Assembly: GCA_903840355.1 (NCBI GenBank)
Contig: CAIMFJ010000005.1
Span: forward strand, 496,001 to 560,000
DNA length: 64,000 nt
Direction of reading: 5' to 3'
DNA from: an uncultured Opitutia bacterium
GTDB lineage: Bacteria > Verrucomicrobiota > Verrucomicrobiia > Opitutales > UBA953
The notes beneath the pieces were generated by a model. The model was not told the DNA's origin, made no database searches, and saw only the letters and a program-made list of their open reading frames with translations. Numbering within the stretch: position 1 is the stretch's first letter; each line of letters starts with the position of its first letter. This document shows, piece by piece, positions 1 through 8,426 of this stretch. Both the position numbers and the translations under genes were made by a program.

Positions 1-999
1 CTTACTCCCAGGCAAGGCTCCGATATCCTTGCCGATTTGGACCACAGGACGTGAGACGTAGAGTTTTTTGTAGGGTGAAAAATCACTGAGCACTTGCGAC
101 AGGGCGGCAGCAATCGATAAGAAGGTTTTTCCGGTACCTGCCCGACCAAAACAAGTTACCAACTTAATTTCAGGGTTAAGCAACGCATCGAGGAAGATCC
201 ATTGCTCGAAATTTTTGGGAATCACACGCATACCACGAGGCATTTGCAGTCCCTTTCGGGCACCGCTGACGGTGGAAATAAATTCGCGGTACAAACTAAG
301 AGGAACAAAGGCTCCATTACCCACGCAACGTGCAGGCTCCGTCCACGAATCCGACGTCAACATCACATACTCATTCACGAGCACGGGTTGGCCTTCGTCT
401 AATTTTACGGTCACTTGGGCCAAATCCCGGAAATCACGCATGGCAGCGGCCGAGATCGTAATTGAACGATAATCGCCTACTTCGCTCACTTCGACGCGAT
501 CATTGCGATAATCCTGCACTTCGAGACCCAGGGCTTGAGCCTTCAAAGCCATGCAGGCATCTTTTGTGACGAGCACCACGGCACCATCAGTGGTATCTCG
601 CAAGTAGAGTGCGGAAGCAATGATGCGGTGATCAGGAGCATCCACCTGCATAAACACAGCACGTAAACGATCCGAACGCGCCCCATTAAAGTGATCGCGA
701 ATCAAGGAATCATTTACCACGACCCGTAGCTGACCACCGTCGCGCAACGCCGCATGCAAAGCACTGGGCTTCGTGGGATCACCTTCAGCAATTTCTTTTA
801 ATTCACGATTCTCAAATAAACCGCGAATCGTGCGATTCACCCGACGGGCACTGGCACCTAATTGCCCCTGCTGGGTTTTTAAACGATCTAGCTCTGACAA
901 AACTTCTACCGGGAGGGCCACCGTGTGCTCATCAAACTTAAAAATCGACTCGGGGTCATGAATAAGAACGTTAGTGTCAAGAACGTAGGTTTTTTTCAC
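1..999 (-). CDS. PhoH family ATPase with N-terminal PIN domain (3' end outside window)
   Basis: Read from the reverse strand, an open frame begins at a GTG (997-999) and runs off the left edge, giving the first 333 codons. The N-terminus has the PIN-domain opening YVLDTNVLIHDP with the metal-binding Asp at residue 8. A Walker A motif GRAGTGKT lies at residues 285-292 (124-147 on the plus strand). PIN followed by a RecA-like PhoH ATPase is the YlaK/PhoH2-type architecture, usually about 430-450 residues, so roughly a quarter is missing here. These proteins are thought to act as RNA helicase-ribonucleases; the role in this organism is inferred only. The GTG start is chosen because the PIN fold begins immediately after it. 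Confidence 0.9.
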   Translation of the reverse strand, partial: MKKTYVLDTNVLIHDPESIFKFDEHTVALPVEVLSELDRLKTQQGQLGASARRVNRTIRGLFENRELKEIAEGDPTKPSALHAALRDGGQLRVVVNDSLIRDHFNGARSDRLRAVFMQVDAPDHRIIASALYLRDTTDGAVVLVTKDACMALKAQALGLEVQDYRNDRVEVSEVGDYRSITISAAAMRDFRDLAQVTVKLDEGQPVLVNEYVMLTSDSWTEPARCVGNGAFVPLSLYREFISTVSGARKGLQMPRGMRVIPKNFEQWIFLDALLNPEIKLVTCFGRAGTGKTFLSIAAALSQVLSDFSPYKKLYVSRPVVQIGKDIGALPGSK

Positions 1000-1047
1000 G
1001 AATTAGATTCTCGCTGCTTTCCAGCCAGGAGCAACTCGTAAAATAAT

Positions 1048-1404
1048 TTACTTCGCTTGGCGCCCTAGGTCTCTGAGGTACTTCCAACTGTAGATGCCTG
1101 TCTTGTGACCATCGCTAAACTCAAATGTCACTGCATAATTACCCACCCGAGACCAACCCGTGATTTGCACTCCCGGGAAAAGCCGTGGGCCATCACCACC
1201 CCAACGCTGTCCCAAAATATCAACCTCCCCCATATTCTCAGCACTGGGAGAATGTTCACGCAAGAACTCGGCCGCCAAGACGTCTTCATGTCCATCTGGC
1301 CAACGGATCGCTAAAAAAGCACCAATGATTTGTAGGTCAACAGGCGGCCCCATGCCTTCAAAGTGTGCGGTCCAAACCTCGGCGCAAGCCCCGACCCGCA
1401 TCAC
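1048..1404 (-). CDS. DUF971 (GBBH-like N-terminal domain) protein
   Basis: A 118-residue protein with the hallmarks of the DUF971 family: IRWPDGHEDVL near residue 33, and FSDGHKTGIYSWKYLRDL at the C-terminus. The domain is also found at the N-terminus of gamma-butyrobetaine hydroxylases and stands alone in many bacteria, sometimes next to Mrp/Fe-S carrier genes. Its biochemical role is not established. There are two adjacent Met codons at the start (1404 or 1401). It lies 48 bases downstream of the PhoH gene on the same strand and is divergent from ebfC, 42 bases away. Confidence 0.8.
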   Translation of the reverse strand: MMRVGACAEVWTAHFEGMGPPVDLQIIGAFLAIRWPDGHEDVLAAEFLREHSPSAENMGEVDILGQRWGGDGPRLFPGVQITGWSRVGNYAVTFEFSDGHKTGIYSWKYLRDLGRQAK

Positions 1405-1446
1405 CGCCTTGACTCCCTATCCTCTTTCTCAAACCTTAGTGGCATT

Positions 1447-1752
1447 ATGGCAGGCGTAGGCAAACTCCTCAAACAAGCCCAAAAGATGCAACGCGGCATC
1501 ACCGAGGCTCAGCAAAAACTCACCGATGAACGCATTGAGATTTCACACGGGGGTGGAGCCATCCGGATTACCGTGAATGGTCACGGCGCGGTGCTGGCCC
1601 TCAACCTTGATCCCAATTTTCTTAAAGAGGATAAAACCTTTGTCGAAGTTGCCTTAGTCGCCGCCCTTCAAGAAGCCGGAGACAAAGCTCGCGAGCTTCA
1701 CGAGGCCACCATGGCTAAAGCCACGGCTGGCTTCCAACTGCCTGGGTTCTAA
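1447..1752 (+). CDS. ebfC: YbaB/EbfC family nucleoid-associated protein
   Basis: A small DNA-binding protein of 101 residues starting MAGVGKLLKQAQKMQ. The lysine/glutamine-rich first helix, a central EISHGGGAIRITVNGHG strand region and a C-terminal ATAGFQLPGF tail match the YbaB/EbfC family, which binds DNA as a dimer. The frame is open further upstream, but the family's N-terminus coincides with the ATG at 1447, so that start is used. It sits 8 bases upstream of recR, the classic ybaB-recR gene order, and is likely cotranscribed with it. Confidence 0.93.
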   Translation: MAGVGKLLKQAQKMQRGITEAQQKLTDERIEISHGGGAIRITVNGHGAVLALNLDPNFLKEDKTFVEVALVAALQEAGDKARELHEATMAKATAGFQLPGF

Positions 1753-1760
1753 ATTAACCC

Positions 1761-2363
1761 GTGACGCCTAACTTCGATAAAATCCGGCAACTCCTCAAAC
1801 AGTTGCCTGGACTGGGTCACCGTTCGGCCGAACGTATCGCCTTACACTTGCTGGTCGAACGTCCTGGCAAACTCGCCCCTCTACTCGAAGCACTCAAAGC
1901 AGCCCAAGAGACCGTGCACCGCTGCGAGCGCTGTGGTAATCTCACCGAGACTACTTTGTGTGAAACGTGTGCCGACCCTAAGCGTGACTCAGGTTTAATC
2001 TGCGTCGTCGAACAGGTGCCTGACCTTTTAGCTATTGAGCGTTCCAGCGCCCATCGTGGAACTTACCACGTGCTTCACGGACGACTCTCCCCCATCAACG
2101 GCGTCGGACCAGAACAACTCAACCTCGCCTCCCTTCTCAAAAGAATTGCAGCCGAACCCATCACCGAGGTGGTGTTAGCCTTGGGGAACGACATCGAAGG
2201 CGAGGCGACTTGCCACTACCTCAGCGAAGCGATTTTAGAAATTAAACCTGCGACTAAAATCAGTCGCATTGGTTTCGGCTTACCCAGCGGCTCTGGCTTA
2301 ACCTTTGCAGATCCAGCTACGTTACGCAGTGCCCTCGAAGGACGTCGTCATGTCGGAAACTAA
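1761..2363 (+). CDS. recR: Recombination protein RecR
   Basis: A 200-residue protein of normal length for RecR, the RecF-pathway mediator that acts with RecO and RecF to load RecA at single-stranded gaps. A helix-hairpin-helix stretch (LPGLGHRSAERIA, residues 15-27) is followed by a zinc finger with Cys 55, 58, 67 and 70, then a Toprim domain from about residue 78. The start is a GTG; no upstream alternative fits the family. It follows ebfC and overlaps the next gene by 14 bases. Confidence 0.96.
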   Translation: MTPNFDKIRQLLKQLPGLGHRSAERIALHLLVERPGKLAPLLEALKAAQETVHRCERCGNLTETTLCETCADPKRDSGLICVVEQVPDLLAIERSSAHRGTYHVLHGRLSPINGVGPEQLNLASLLKRIAAEPITEVVLALGNDIEGEATCHYLSEAILEIKPATKISRIGFGLPSGSGLTFADPATLRSALEGRRHVGN

Positions 2364-3513
2364 CCCCTGGTCCACCTACCCGTCTTCGGCGGAAGCATTT
2401 TGGGCTAAGCATGCAGAACAAACGACGGAACGCCAAGGCGAAGACGCCCTGACGTTACTCATTCCCGCTGTCGCCCACCTTTCAGATTTATTCACCACCG
2501 AGCGGCCGGATAAAAAATACCCTGACTATTTCTCGGAGCCCAAACTTTTAAGTGCTTACGGCAACTTCTTCCTTCCGCAAAGTTTTCTCCGGACATCCTA
2601 CGCCCTCGCACAAGTTTATGATTTCCGCGGGTGGCGCCCACCCGAAGGTCCCCTTAAAATTTTAGACTTAGGCAGTGGCCCGGGCTCCTGTGGCCTCAGC
2701 CTCGCCCATCGCCTCCAAGCGCGTGGGTACACCAACCTTGAAGTCTACGGCGTCGACCATTCACCGAGTGCACTACAAGCCTTTGAGTCTTTTGCTACCC
2801 ACGGCTTCAGCCCGTCTTTAAAAGCTAAAACTCGCTTGGGTGACGTCAACCGTCCAGCCACTTGGCCCGATGAGAAATTCTCCATCATCGTGGCCGGGTT
2901 CGTTTTAAACGAGATTCAACCCACTACGCCGACCGCAGAAATCGAATGGATTAAAGAATGCCAAAAGCGACTCAGCCGCGGCGGACTTTTATTAATCCTC
3001 GAACCTGCCTTACGTATCACCGCCGAACGTCTGACAAAGCTAAGTGATCAAATTGCGGCGCAAAAAATCTTAGAACGTTTAGGACCAGAACTCGACGCGC
3101 TCCCTTGTCCGCAACTCGCGCTTGGCGAACATTGGTGCTACGAAGCCCGTCCATGGGAGGCGCCCGCAACGACGGCCTACCTCAATCGCAAGTTATACCG
3201 CGATCTCCGCGAAGTGCGTTTTTCCTTTGCCGCCTTTTCGAACACCACACCACGCCCGTTGCCACCAGGACTCGCTCGCGTCACTTCCGATGTACAAATC
3301 ATTAAAGGCCTCCTGCGCTTTGCGACGATTCGAGCGGGGCAAGTAGAAATGGTCGAAGTTCCCACGCGAGGGCTTTCCAAAAGTGAGGTCAAAAAACTTG
3401 CGGCGACGTTTGGACGCGGCGACGTCATTCAACACCCTCATCCCGCAGCCCCCAAGTTACGCCTGCACGATTATCAAGAACTCAAGGTATTCTGGACGGC
3501 CAACCCCGCCTAA
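2350..3513 (+). CDS. Rsm22-type small-ribosomal-subunit SAM methyltransferase
   Basis: A 387-residue protein with a class I S-adenosylmethionine-binding motif ILDLGSGPG at residues 104-112, a catalytic-domain stretch around VAGFVLNEI, and CPQLALGEHWCYEARPW, which resembles the C-terminal Rsm22 region. Rsm22-family proteins associate with the small ribosomal subunit and are predicted rRNA methyltransferases; substrate and activity in bacteria are poorly known. I use the ATG at 2350 (MSETNPW), which overlaps the recR end by 14 bases, rather than an earlier in-frame codon inside recR. Family assignment is fairly sure; function is inferred. Confidence 0.75.
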   Translation: MSETNPWSTYPSSAEAFWAKHAEQTTERQGEDALTLLIPAVAHLSDLFTTERPDKKYPDYFSEPKLLSAYGNFFLPQSFLRTSYALAQVYDFRGWRPPEGPLKILDLGSGPGSCGLSLAHRLQARGYTNLEVYGVDHSPSALQAFESFATHGFSPSLKAKTRLGDVNRPATWPDEKFSIIVAGFVLNEIQPTTPTAEIEWIKECQKRLSRGGLLLILEPALRITAERLTKLSDQIAAQKILERLGPELDALPCPQLALGEHWCYEARPWEAPATTAYLNRKLYRDLREVRFSFAAFSNTTPRPLPPGLARVTSDVQIIKGLLRFATIRAGQVEMVEVPTRGLSKSEVKKLAATFGRGDVIQHPHPAAPKLRLHDYQELKVFWTANPA

Positions 3514-3548
3514 GAGTTTTTACATTATTTTCCGTCAAATACCTAAAA

Positions 3549-3577
3549 TTGGAAGTTTTAGCGGGAAATTGTAACAT
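3549..3577 (+). promoter_or_regulatory. Candidate sigma70-like promoter of ppk1
   Basis: In the 112-base gap before ppk1, TTGGAA (3549-3554) and TAACAT (3572-3577) are separated by 17 bases. Each matches four of six consensus positions. A good ribosome binding site, GGAGGG at 3614-3619, lies 6 bases before the ATG. No Pho-box-like direct repeats are evident. This is inference from consensus only. Confidence 0.3.
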
Positions 3578-3625
3578 TCCCACTACTGACAAGTCTGGCT
3601 GGGCAGTCAAAGTGGAGGGATTGCC

Positions 3626-5650
3626 ATGTTTAACCGCGAACTCAGTTGGCTGAACTTTAATCATCGAGTACTCGAACTTGCTCAAGACGAGTCCGTACCG
3701 CTACTGGAACGCGTCCGCTTTCTATCCATCGTTAGTTCTAACCTCGATGAATTTTTCGAAATTCGTGTGGCGGGAATCATGCAACAAGAAGAGTCGGCCA
3801 GTCACCCCGCAACCCGGGAGTTCTTGCTTAATGTGATTAAACACGCCCGGGAACTGGTGGAGGAACAACAAAGCTGCTGGCGCGAAAAAATCATCCCCGC
3901 CTTAGCTCAAAACGATATTATCGTTAAGAGCCGTCCGCAGTTAGATAACGCGGACCGCGACAAGCTCTCGCCTCATTTTGACCGCGAGATTTTGCCTGCC
4001 CTCACGCCTTTAGCCATCGACCCATCGCACCCCTTCCCCGTTCTGACTAACAAGGGGCTTTACCTCTTAGTCCTGCTGCGTGACCCCCAAACGGGACAGC
4101 TTCGCCGTGCCGTGGTGCCAGTCCCTCGGATTCTACCCCGCGTCGTGGTGTTGGAGCCTCGCAAAGTCTTCACCCTCCTTAGTCACGTCATCCAAACCTT
4201 TATTCACCGCCTCTTCCCGAGTTTAGAATTACAAGGCTCTTGGGCGTTTCGTATCACGCGCAATAGCGACCTTTACGTCGATGAAGAAGAAGCGGGCAAC
4301 TTACTCGAAGCCATTGAGGAAGAAATTCGCAACTTGCGCAAAGGAGCTCCCGTGCGCTTAGAAATCGAAGCTGATGTGCCCTCTACGGAGTTAACCTGGC
4401 TCCTCGACTCCATTGGTTTAAACGCCGAAAACACCTTTTTGATTCAAGGCCCGGTCAATATGGTGCGCCTGAGCGAATTAATTGAAAAAGTTAATCACCC
4501 CGAACTCCTTTATCCCAACTTCACCCCGCACGTCCCGGTCTCCTGCTCTGAGCCCAGTAAATTCTTCGAAAATATTCGGCGTGAAGACATTCTCCTCCAT
4601 CACCCGTATGAATCTTTCATGCCGGTGGTGGATTTTATTCGCCAGTCCGCCCGCGACAATGCCGTCGTGGCCATCAAACTCACCCTCTACCGCACGAGTG
4701 GCGATTCTCCCGTCGTGGAAGCTCTGAAAGAAGCTGCACGCAACGGCAAGCAAGTCACCGCCCTGGTGGAACTCCGGGCTCGTTTCGACGAATTAAATAA
4801 CATCGAATGGGCGCGTCAGTTAGAAGAAGCAGGTGCTCACGTGGTCTACGGTTTAAGTGGTCTTAAAACGCACTGTAAAGCTTGCCTCGTGGTTCGCCAA
4901 GAAGAAGGCGGCTTACGACGCTACGCCCACTTAGGCACGGGGAATTATAATCCCAAAACCGCCCGAATCTACACGGACTTCTCGCTACTCACCGCCAATG
5001 AAAAGATCACGAGTGAGATTGGCCTACTCTTCAATGTTCTCACAGGCAACCTAGCCAATCCGCACTTCCAACATCTACTCGTCGCCCCGTTCGATTTGTC
5101 GAACAAGATGCTGCAATTAATCCAAGCGGAGACCAAAGCTGCCCAAGCAGGTCGCCCAGCCAAAATTTTTGCCAAGATTAATAGCTTAGTAGACCCTGAA
5201 ATCATCGAAGCTCTCTACACTGCCTCCCAAGCGGGAGTTCAAATCGAACTCATCGTCCGAGGCATTTGCTGTTTGATTCCAGGGCTTCCAGGTAAGAGCG
5301 ATCACATTCGAGTCCGGAGTTTCTTAGGTCGCTTCCTGGAACACAGTCGCTTATTCTGGTTCGAGAATGCGGGTGGTGAACCCATCATCTTGCTCGGGAG
5401 TGCAGACTGGATGCCGCGCAACTTGCACCGTCGCGTGGAGTGCATCTTCCCACTCTATCAAGCGAAGCTACGGCAACGTATTGAGAAAGAAATTCTTTCC
5501 GTCTACCAAGACCGACAGGGCGATGCTCAGTCCTTGCACGCAGATGGCACCTACACGCGTTGTGAACCACTCGGACGCCTCTCTCCCTGTGCTCAAGACT
5601 CTTTTCTGCAGTTAGCTCGCCGAGCCACGGAAACACCGATTAGCGATTAA
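3626..5650 (+). CDS. ppk1: Polyphosphate kinase 1
   Basis: A 674-residue PPK1 that reversibly transfers the ATP gamma-phosphate to inorganic polyphosphate. The N-terminal domain starts FNRELSWLNFNHRVLELA and has the SNLDEFFEIRVAG motif. The phospholipase-D-like catalytic domains contain YAHLGTGNYNPKTAR with the phospho-acceptor histidine at residue 435, and a second motif SADWMPRNLHRRVE near the C-terminus. Length is normal. It is preceded by one of the few clear Shine-Dalgarno sequences here. Its 3' end overlaps the convergent lpxK gene by 11 bases. A Ppx/GppA phosphatase at 39.5 kb could act on the same polymer. Confidence 0.97.
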   Translation: MFNRELSWLNFNHRVLELAQDESVPLLERVRFLSIVSSNLDEFFEIRVAGIMQQEESASHPATREFLLNVIKHARELVEEQQSCWREKIIPALAQNDIIVKSRPQLDNADRDKLSPHFDREILPALTPLAIDPSHPFPVLTNKGLYLLVLLRDPQTGQLRRAVVPVPRILPRVVVLEPRKVFTLLSHVIQTFIHRLFPSLELQGSWAFRITRNSDLYVDEEEAGNLLEAIEEEIRNLRKGAPVRLEIEADVPSTELTWLLDSIGLNAENTFLIQGPVNMVRLSELIEKVNHPELLYPNFTPHVPVSCSEPSKFFENIRREDILLHHPYESFMPVVDFIRQSARDNAVVAIKLTLYRTSGDSPVVEALKEAARNGKQVTALVELRARFDELNNIEWARQLEEAGAHVVYGLSGLKTHCKACLVVRQEEGGLRRYAHLGTGNYNPKTARIYTDFSLLTANEKITSEIGLLFNVLTGNLANPHFQHLLVAPFDLSNKMLQLIQAETKAAQAGRPAKIFAKINSLVDPEIIEALYTASQAGVQIELIVRGICCLIPGLPGKSDHIRVRSFLGRFLEHSRLFWFENAGGEPIILLGSADWMPRNLHRRVECIFPLYQAKLRQRIEKEILSVYQDRQGDAQSLHADGTYTRCEPLGRLSPCAQDSFLQLARRATETPISD

Positions 5651-6851
5651 GGGCGTTCACTGAGGGCCCTAAACAGATTCGCTCTACCGCAGTGTAAAAA
5701 CCGTCGGTATCTCCTAAGATTTGGACGTCCAAGCGCACAAACACCAAGGGAACGGGTGGACGGAAACGACCTTGTAAACGGACGGCATCCTTCTCGGTCG
5801 TCACAATCATCTCAGCCTTAGCCCGCAAAGCTTGGTCCAAAACTTCGTCTAAATCTTCATCGTTGAAAGCATGGTGATCCAAAAAACGTCGTCGGGCCAC
5901 TAAGAGTGCTCCTTCTCCCAATAATGTTTCTTCAAACCGTTCGGGAGTCGCAATCCCTGAGAAACAAGCGACGCGACGGTCCTTGAGCGTATCCATCGTA
6001 AAACGACCGGGACCATCCACTTCTATCAGCTCCACCGCTTGGTGGGCACAGGCAATGATCTCTGCCTTCGGGTTGTGTCTCCGAATCAACGTTGTCAGTT
6101 CCGCACTAGGCGGCCCCGAAGACTTGGTCACAAAAACATAATCTGCCCGACTTAAATTAGCGACTGGCTCCCGCAAAATCCCGCGCGGCAACAAATGGCC
6201 GTTGCCAAAGGGATCATGACTATCAACCAAAAGTAAATTAATTTGCCCCCGGAGCGAGAGGTACTGCAAACCGTCATCGAGCAAAATCGTATCCACGCCA
6301 AAACGTCGCAGGGCAAAACGTCCGCCCTCGACCCGATTCCGATCGACGATTACCACCACGCCTTCGCGACAAAGATTACCAGCGAGCATATAAGGCTCAT
6401 CGCCCGCCTCATCTGGCCCGACTAAAACCGTCTTACCATCCGACACCACCAAAGGGTCGGGACGGCTACCTTGAGTCAACCAACGCCAAAAGCGCTTGGG
6501 CATCGAATCACTCGCTCCCTTATAACCACGGGATAAAATCGCCACTTTTCGCCCCCGACTGGCCAAAACTTGGGCCATTTTGAGTACCACGGGCGTTTTT
6601 CCCGTCCCCCCCACGGTTAAATTGCCTACGACCACGACCTTACACCCCAAGGGGGTATCGCGAAAAAGGCGGTGGCGATAGAGCCAGAGACGGAGACGGA
6701 CCAAAACTTCAAAAATCCATGAAAGGCCCAATAAAAAGGCCCCTAAGAGCTGGGCGCCGAGTCCCTTGCGACGGCCATAAACCACGTCCACCGCAAAGCC
6801 AGCCACAGCTTCCCCAAGGGAAGAAAAGAGGCCTCGATGTTTGGCGGACAT
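5640..6851 (-). CDS. lpxK: Tetraacyldisaccharide 4'-kinase (lipid A biosynthesis)
   Basis: LpxK phosphorylates the 4' position of the lipid A disaccharide at the inner membrane. An N-terminal membrane-associated helix (about residues 33-60) precedes the P-loop [14 protein letters not shown] at residues 74-87. DDGLQY and [18 protein letters not shown] follow as further family motifs. The frame is open to 6908, but starting at the ATG at 6851 (MSAKHRG) gives 403 residues and leaves room for a promoter before the divergent panD. Presence of LpxK implies a lipid A outer membrane, consistent with the LpxR homologue at 40.5 kb. Confidence 0.93.
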   Translation of the reverse strand: MSAKHRGLFSSLGEAVAGFAVDVVYGRRKGLGAQLLGAFLLGLSWIFEVLVRLRLWLYRHRLFRDTPLGCKVVVVGNLTVGGTGKTPVVLKMAQVLASRGRKVAILSRGYKGASDSMPKRFWRWLTQGSRPDPLVVSDGKTVLVGPDEAGDEPYMLAGNLCREGVVVIVDRNRVEGGRFALRRFGVDTILLDDGLQYLSLRGQINLLLVDSHDPFGNGHLLPRGILREPVANLSRADYVFVTKSSGPPSAELTTLIRRHNPKAEIIACAHQAVELIEVDGPGRFTMDTLKDRRVACFSGIATPERFEETLLGEGALLVARRRFLDHHAFNDEDLDEVLDQALRAKAEMIVTTEKDAVRLQGRFRPPVPLVFVRLDVQILGDTDGFYTAVERICLGPSVNALNR

Positions 6852-6917
6852 GGACGAATTGATGCAAAGTTGTTTGACGCAGGCAAGCATCCCGATTGAG
6901 AAGGACATCTACGCGCC

Positions 6918-7319
6918 ATGCTTGTACACCTGTTGCGCACCAAGTTGCTCCGAGCCGAAGTCACCGGCTCCCGACTCGATTACGAGGGTTCCCTCGCCAT
7001 TGACGAGGAACTCATGAACTTGGTGGGAATGCTACCTTATGAGCGCATTTTAGTGGGAAATATCTCTAACGGTCACCGTTTCGAGACTTATGCCATCCCC
7101 GCCCCCGCCGGCTCCCGCGAGGTCTGCCTCAACGGTGCCACGGCCCGATTAGGTAAGGCTGGCGACCTGCTTGTCATCATGACTTTTGCGGACATGACCC
7201 CCGAGGAAGCCGCTCAATGGCAACCCCGGACGGTCACTTTAGGCGATCAGAACCGTAAAATTGTTCGTATCGCCAACCCCCAAGTTTCCCCTCAACTCCT
7301 CCAAACCTTCCAACGATGA
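6918..7319 (+). CDS. panD: Aspartate 1-decarboxylase (pyruvoyl enzyme)
   Basis: PanD decarboxylates L-aspartate to beta-alanine for pantothenate and coenzyme A. The 133-residue proenzyme contains LDYEGSLAID, placing the Gly24-Ser25 self-cleavage site that yields the pyruvoyl group exactly where it is in characterised PanD. The PYERILVGNISNGHRFETYAI core and CLNGATARLGKAGD are also conserved. The stop overlaps the start of the next gene by 4 bases, so the two are probably translationally coupled. Confidence 0.96.
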   Translation: MLVHLLRTKLLRAEVTGSRLDYEGSLAIDEELMNLVGMLPYERILVGNISNGHRFETYAIPAPAGSREVCLNGATARLGKAGDLLVIMTFADMTPEEAAQWQPRTVTLGDQNRKIVRIANPQVSPQLLQTFQR

Positions 7320-8395
7320 GCTATCGTCTCTACATCCCCGGGCCCCTCACAGTCTCGGACTCCATTATTCAAGCCATGGGCAAGCCCATGATTGGCCACC
7401 GCTCAGGCGACTTTGTAAAACTCTATAATGACATGCAGCCTCGGCTGCAAAAGATGATGGTCACACAAGACCCCGTCTACCTGTCTACCAGCTCCGCCTG
7501 GGGCGTCATGGAAGGTGCCTTGCGCAATGTCTGCCGTAAGGGCGTCCTCAACTGCATGAATGGCGCATTCTCCGACAAGTGGAACGACGTCGCCAAACGC
7601 TGCGGCAAGTACGCTGAGGCCTTACAATTCGACTGGGGTAAGCCCGTCGACCCTGAAGCCGTGCGCACCGCACTCGCCACGGGTAAGTTCGATTGCATCA
7701 CCTTCATCCACTCGGAGACCTCGACCGGCACCCTCTCGCCTATCGCGGACATCATGGCAGTAGTGCGTCAATTCCCCGAAGTGATTTCCATCGTCGACAC
7801 GGTGAGCTCCTTCTCGACGTTGCCTATTAATAAAGACGAACTGGGCGTGGACATCCTCCTCACCGGTTCCCAAAAAGCCCTCGCTCTGCCTCCTGGCTTG
7901 GCGATTTTCGCTGTCAGTGAGCGTGCGCGCGAACGCGCCAAGCAATCCCCTGACCGTGGCTACTACTTCGATTTAATCGAGTTCCATGACAACCACACGA
8001 AAGGCATGACGCCTTCGACGCCTTGCATTTCGTTGTTCTACGGCTTGCAACAAAAGCTCATCGAAATCGAAGCTGAAGGCATCGAGCAACGCTTCGCTCG
8101 CCACCTCCGCCTCAACGAACGCATGCGTGCGTGGGGTCTGGCCAAAGGTTTCTCGCTCTTACCTAGCCCTCAATTCGGTACCCGCGGCTTGAATTGCTTT
8201 AAGAACGACCGTAACGCAGACCTTGAGCGCTTGAATAAAACGCTCAAAGCACGCCACCAACTCGTGATCGATGGCGGCTATGGCAAATTAAAGGGGAAGA
8301 CTTTCCGCATTGCGAACATGGGTGACGAAACCGATGCTTCGATTGCCAAATTAATCGCTGCCCTCGACGACTCTTTTGCCGAACAAGGACTATAA
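7316..8395 (+). CDS. Class V (alanine-glyoxylate/serine-pyruvate type) aminotransferase
   Basis: A 359-residue pyridoxal-phosphate enzyme of fold type I. The opening RLYIPGPLTVSDSI and GHRSGDF are typical of the alanine-glyoxylate aminotransferase branch. A SIVDTVSSF segment carries the cofactor-contacting Asp, and GSQKALALPPG supplies the Schiff-base lysine, K187. The substrate cannot be read from sequence; alanine, serine, phosphoserine or another amino donor is possible. The 4-base overlap with panD suggests a shared role in amino acid or beta-alanine supply, which is inference. Confidence 0.85.
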   Translation: MSYRLYIPGPLTVSDSIIQAMGKPMIGHRSGDFVKLYNDMQPRLQKMMVTQDPVYLSTSSAWGVMEGALRNVCRKGVLNCMNGAFSDKWNDVAKRCGKYAEALQFDWGKPVDPEAVRTALATGKFDCITFIHSETSTGTLSPIADIMAVVRQFPEVISIVDTVSSFSTLPINKDELGVDILLTGSQKALALPPGLAIFAVSERARERAKQSPDRGYYFDLIEFHDNHTKGMTPSTPCISLFYGLQQKLIEIEAEGIEQRFARHLRLNERMRAWGLAKGFSLLPSPQFGTRGLNCFKNDRNADLERLNKTLKARHQLVIDGGYGKLKGKTFRIANMGDETDASIAKLIAALDDSFAEQGL

Positions 8396-8412
8396 CCAAT
8401 TTTACGCAGGGT

Positions 8413-8418
8413 TATAAT
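8413..8418 (+). promoter_or_regulatory. Perfect -10 hexamer directly before topB
   Basis: TATAAT at 8413-8418 ends 8 bases before the topB ATG. No Shine-Dalgarno-like purine run lies between, and no good -35 hexamer stands 16-18 bases upstream. If used, transcription would start almost at the ATG, giving a leaderless mRNA. It may equally be a chance match. Confidence 0.25.
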
Positions 8419-8426
8419 CCTCCCGT

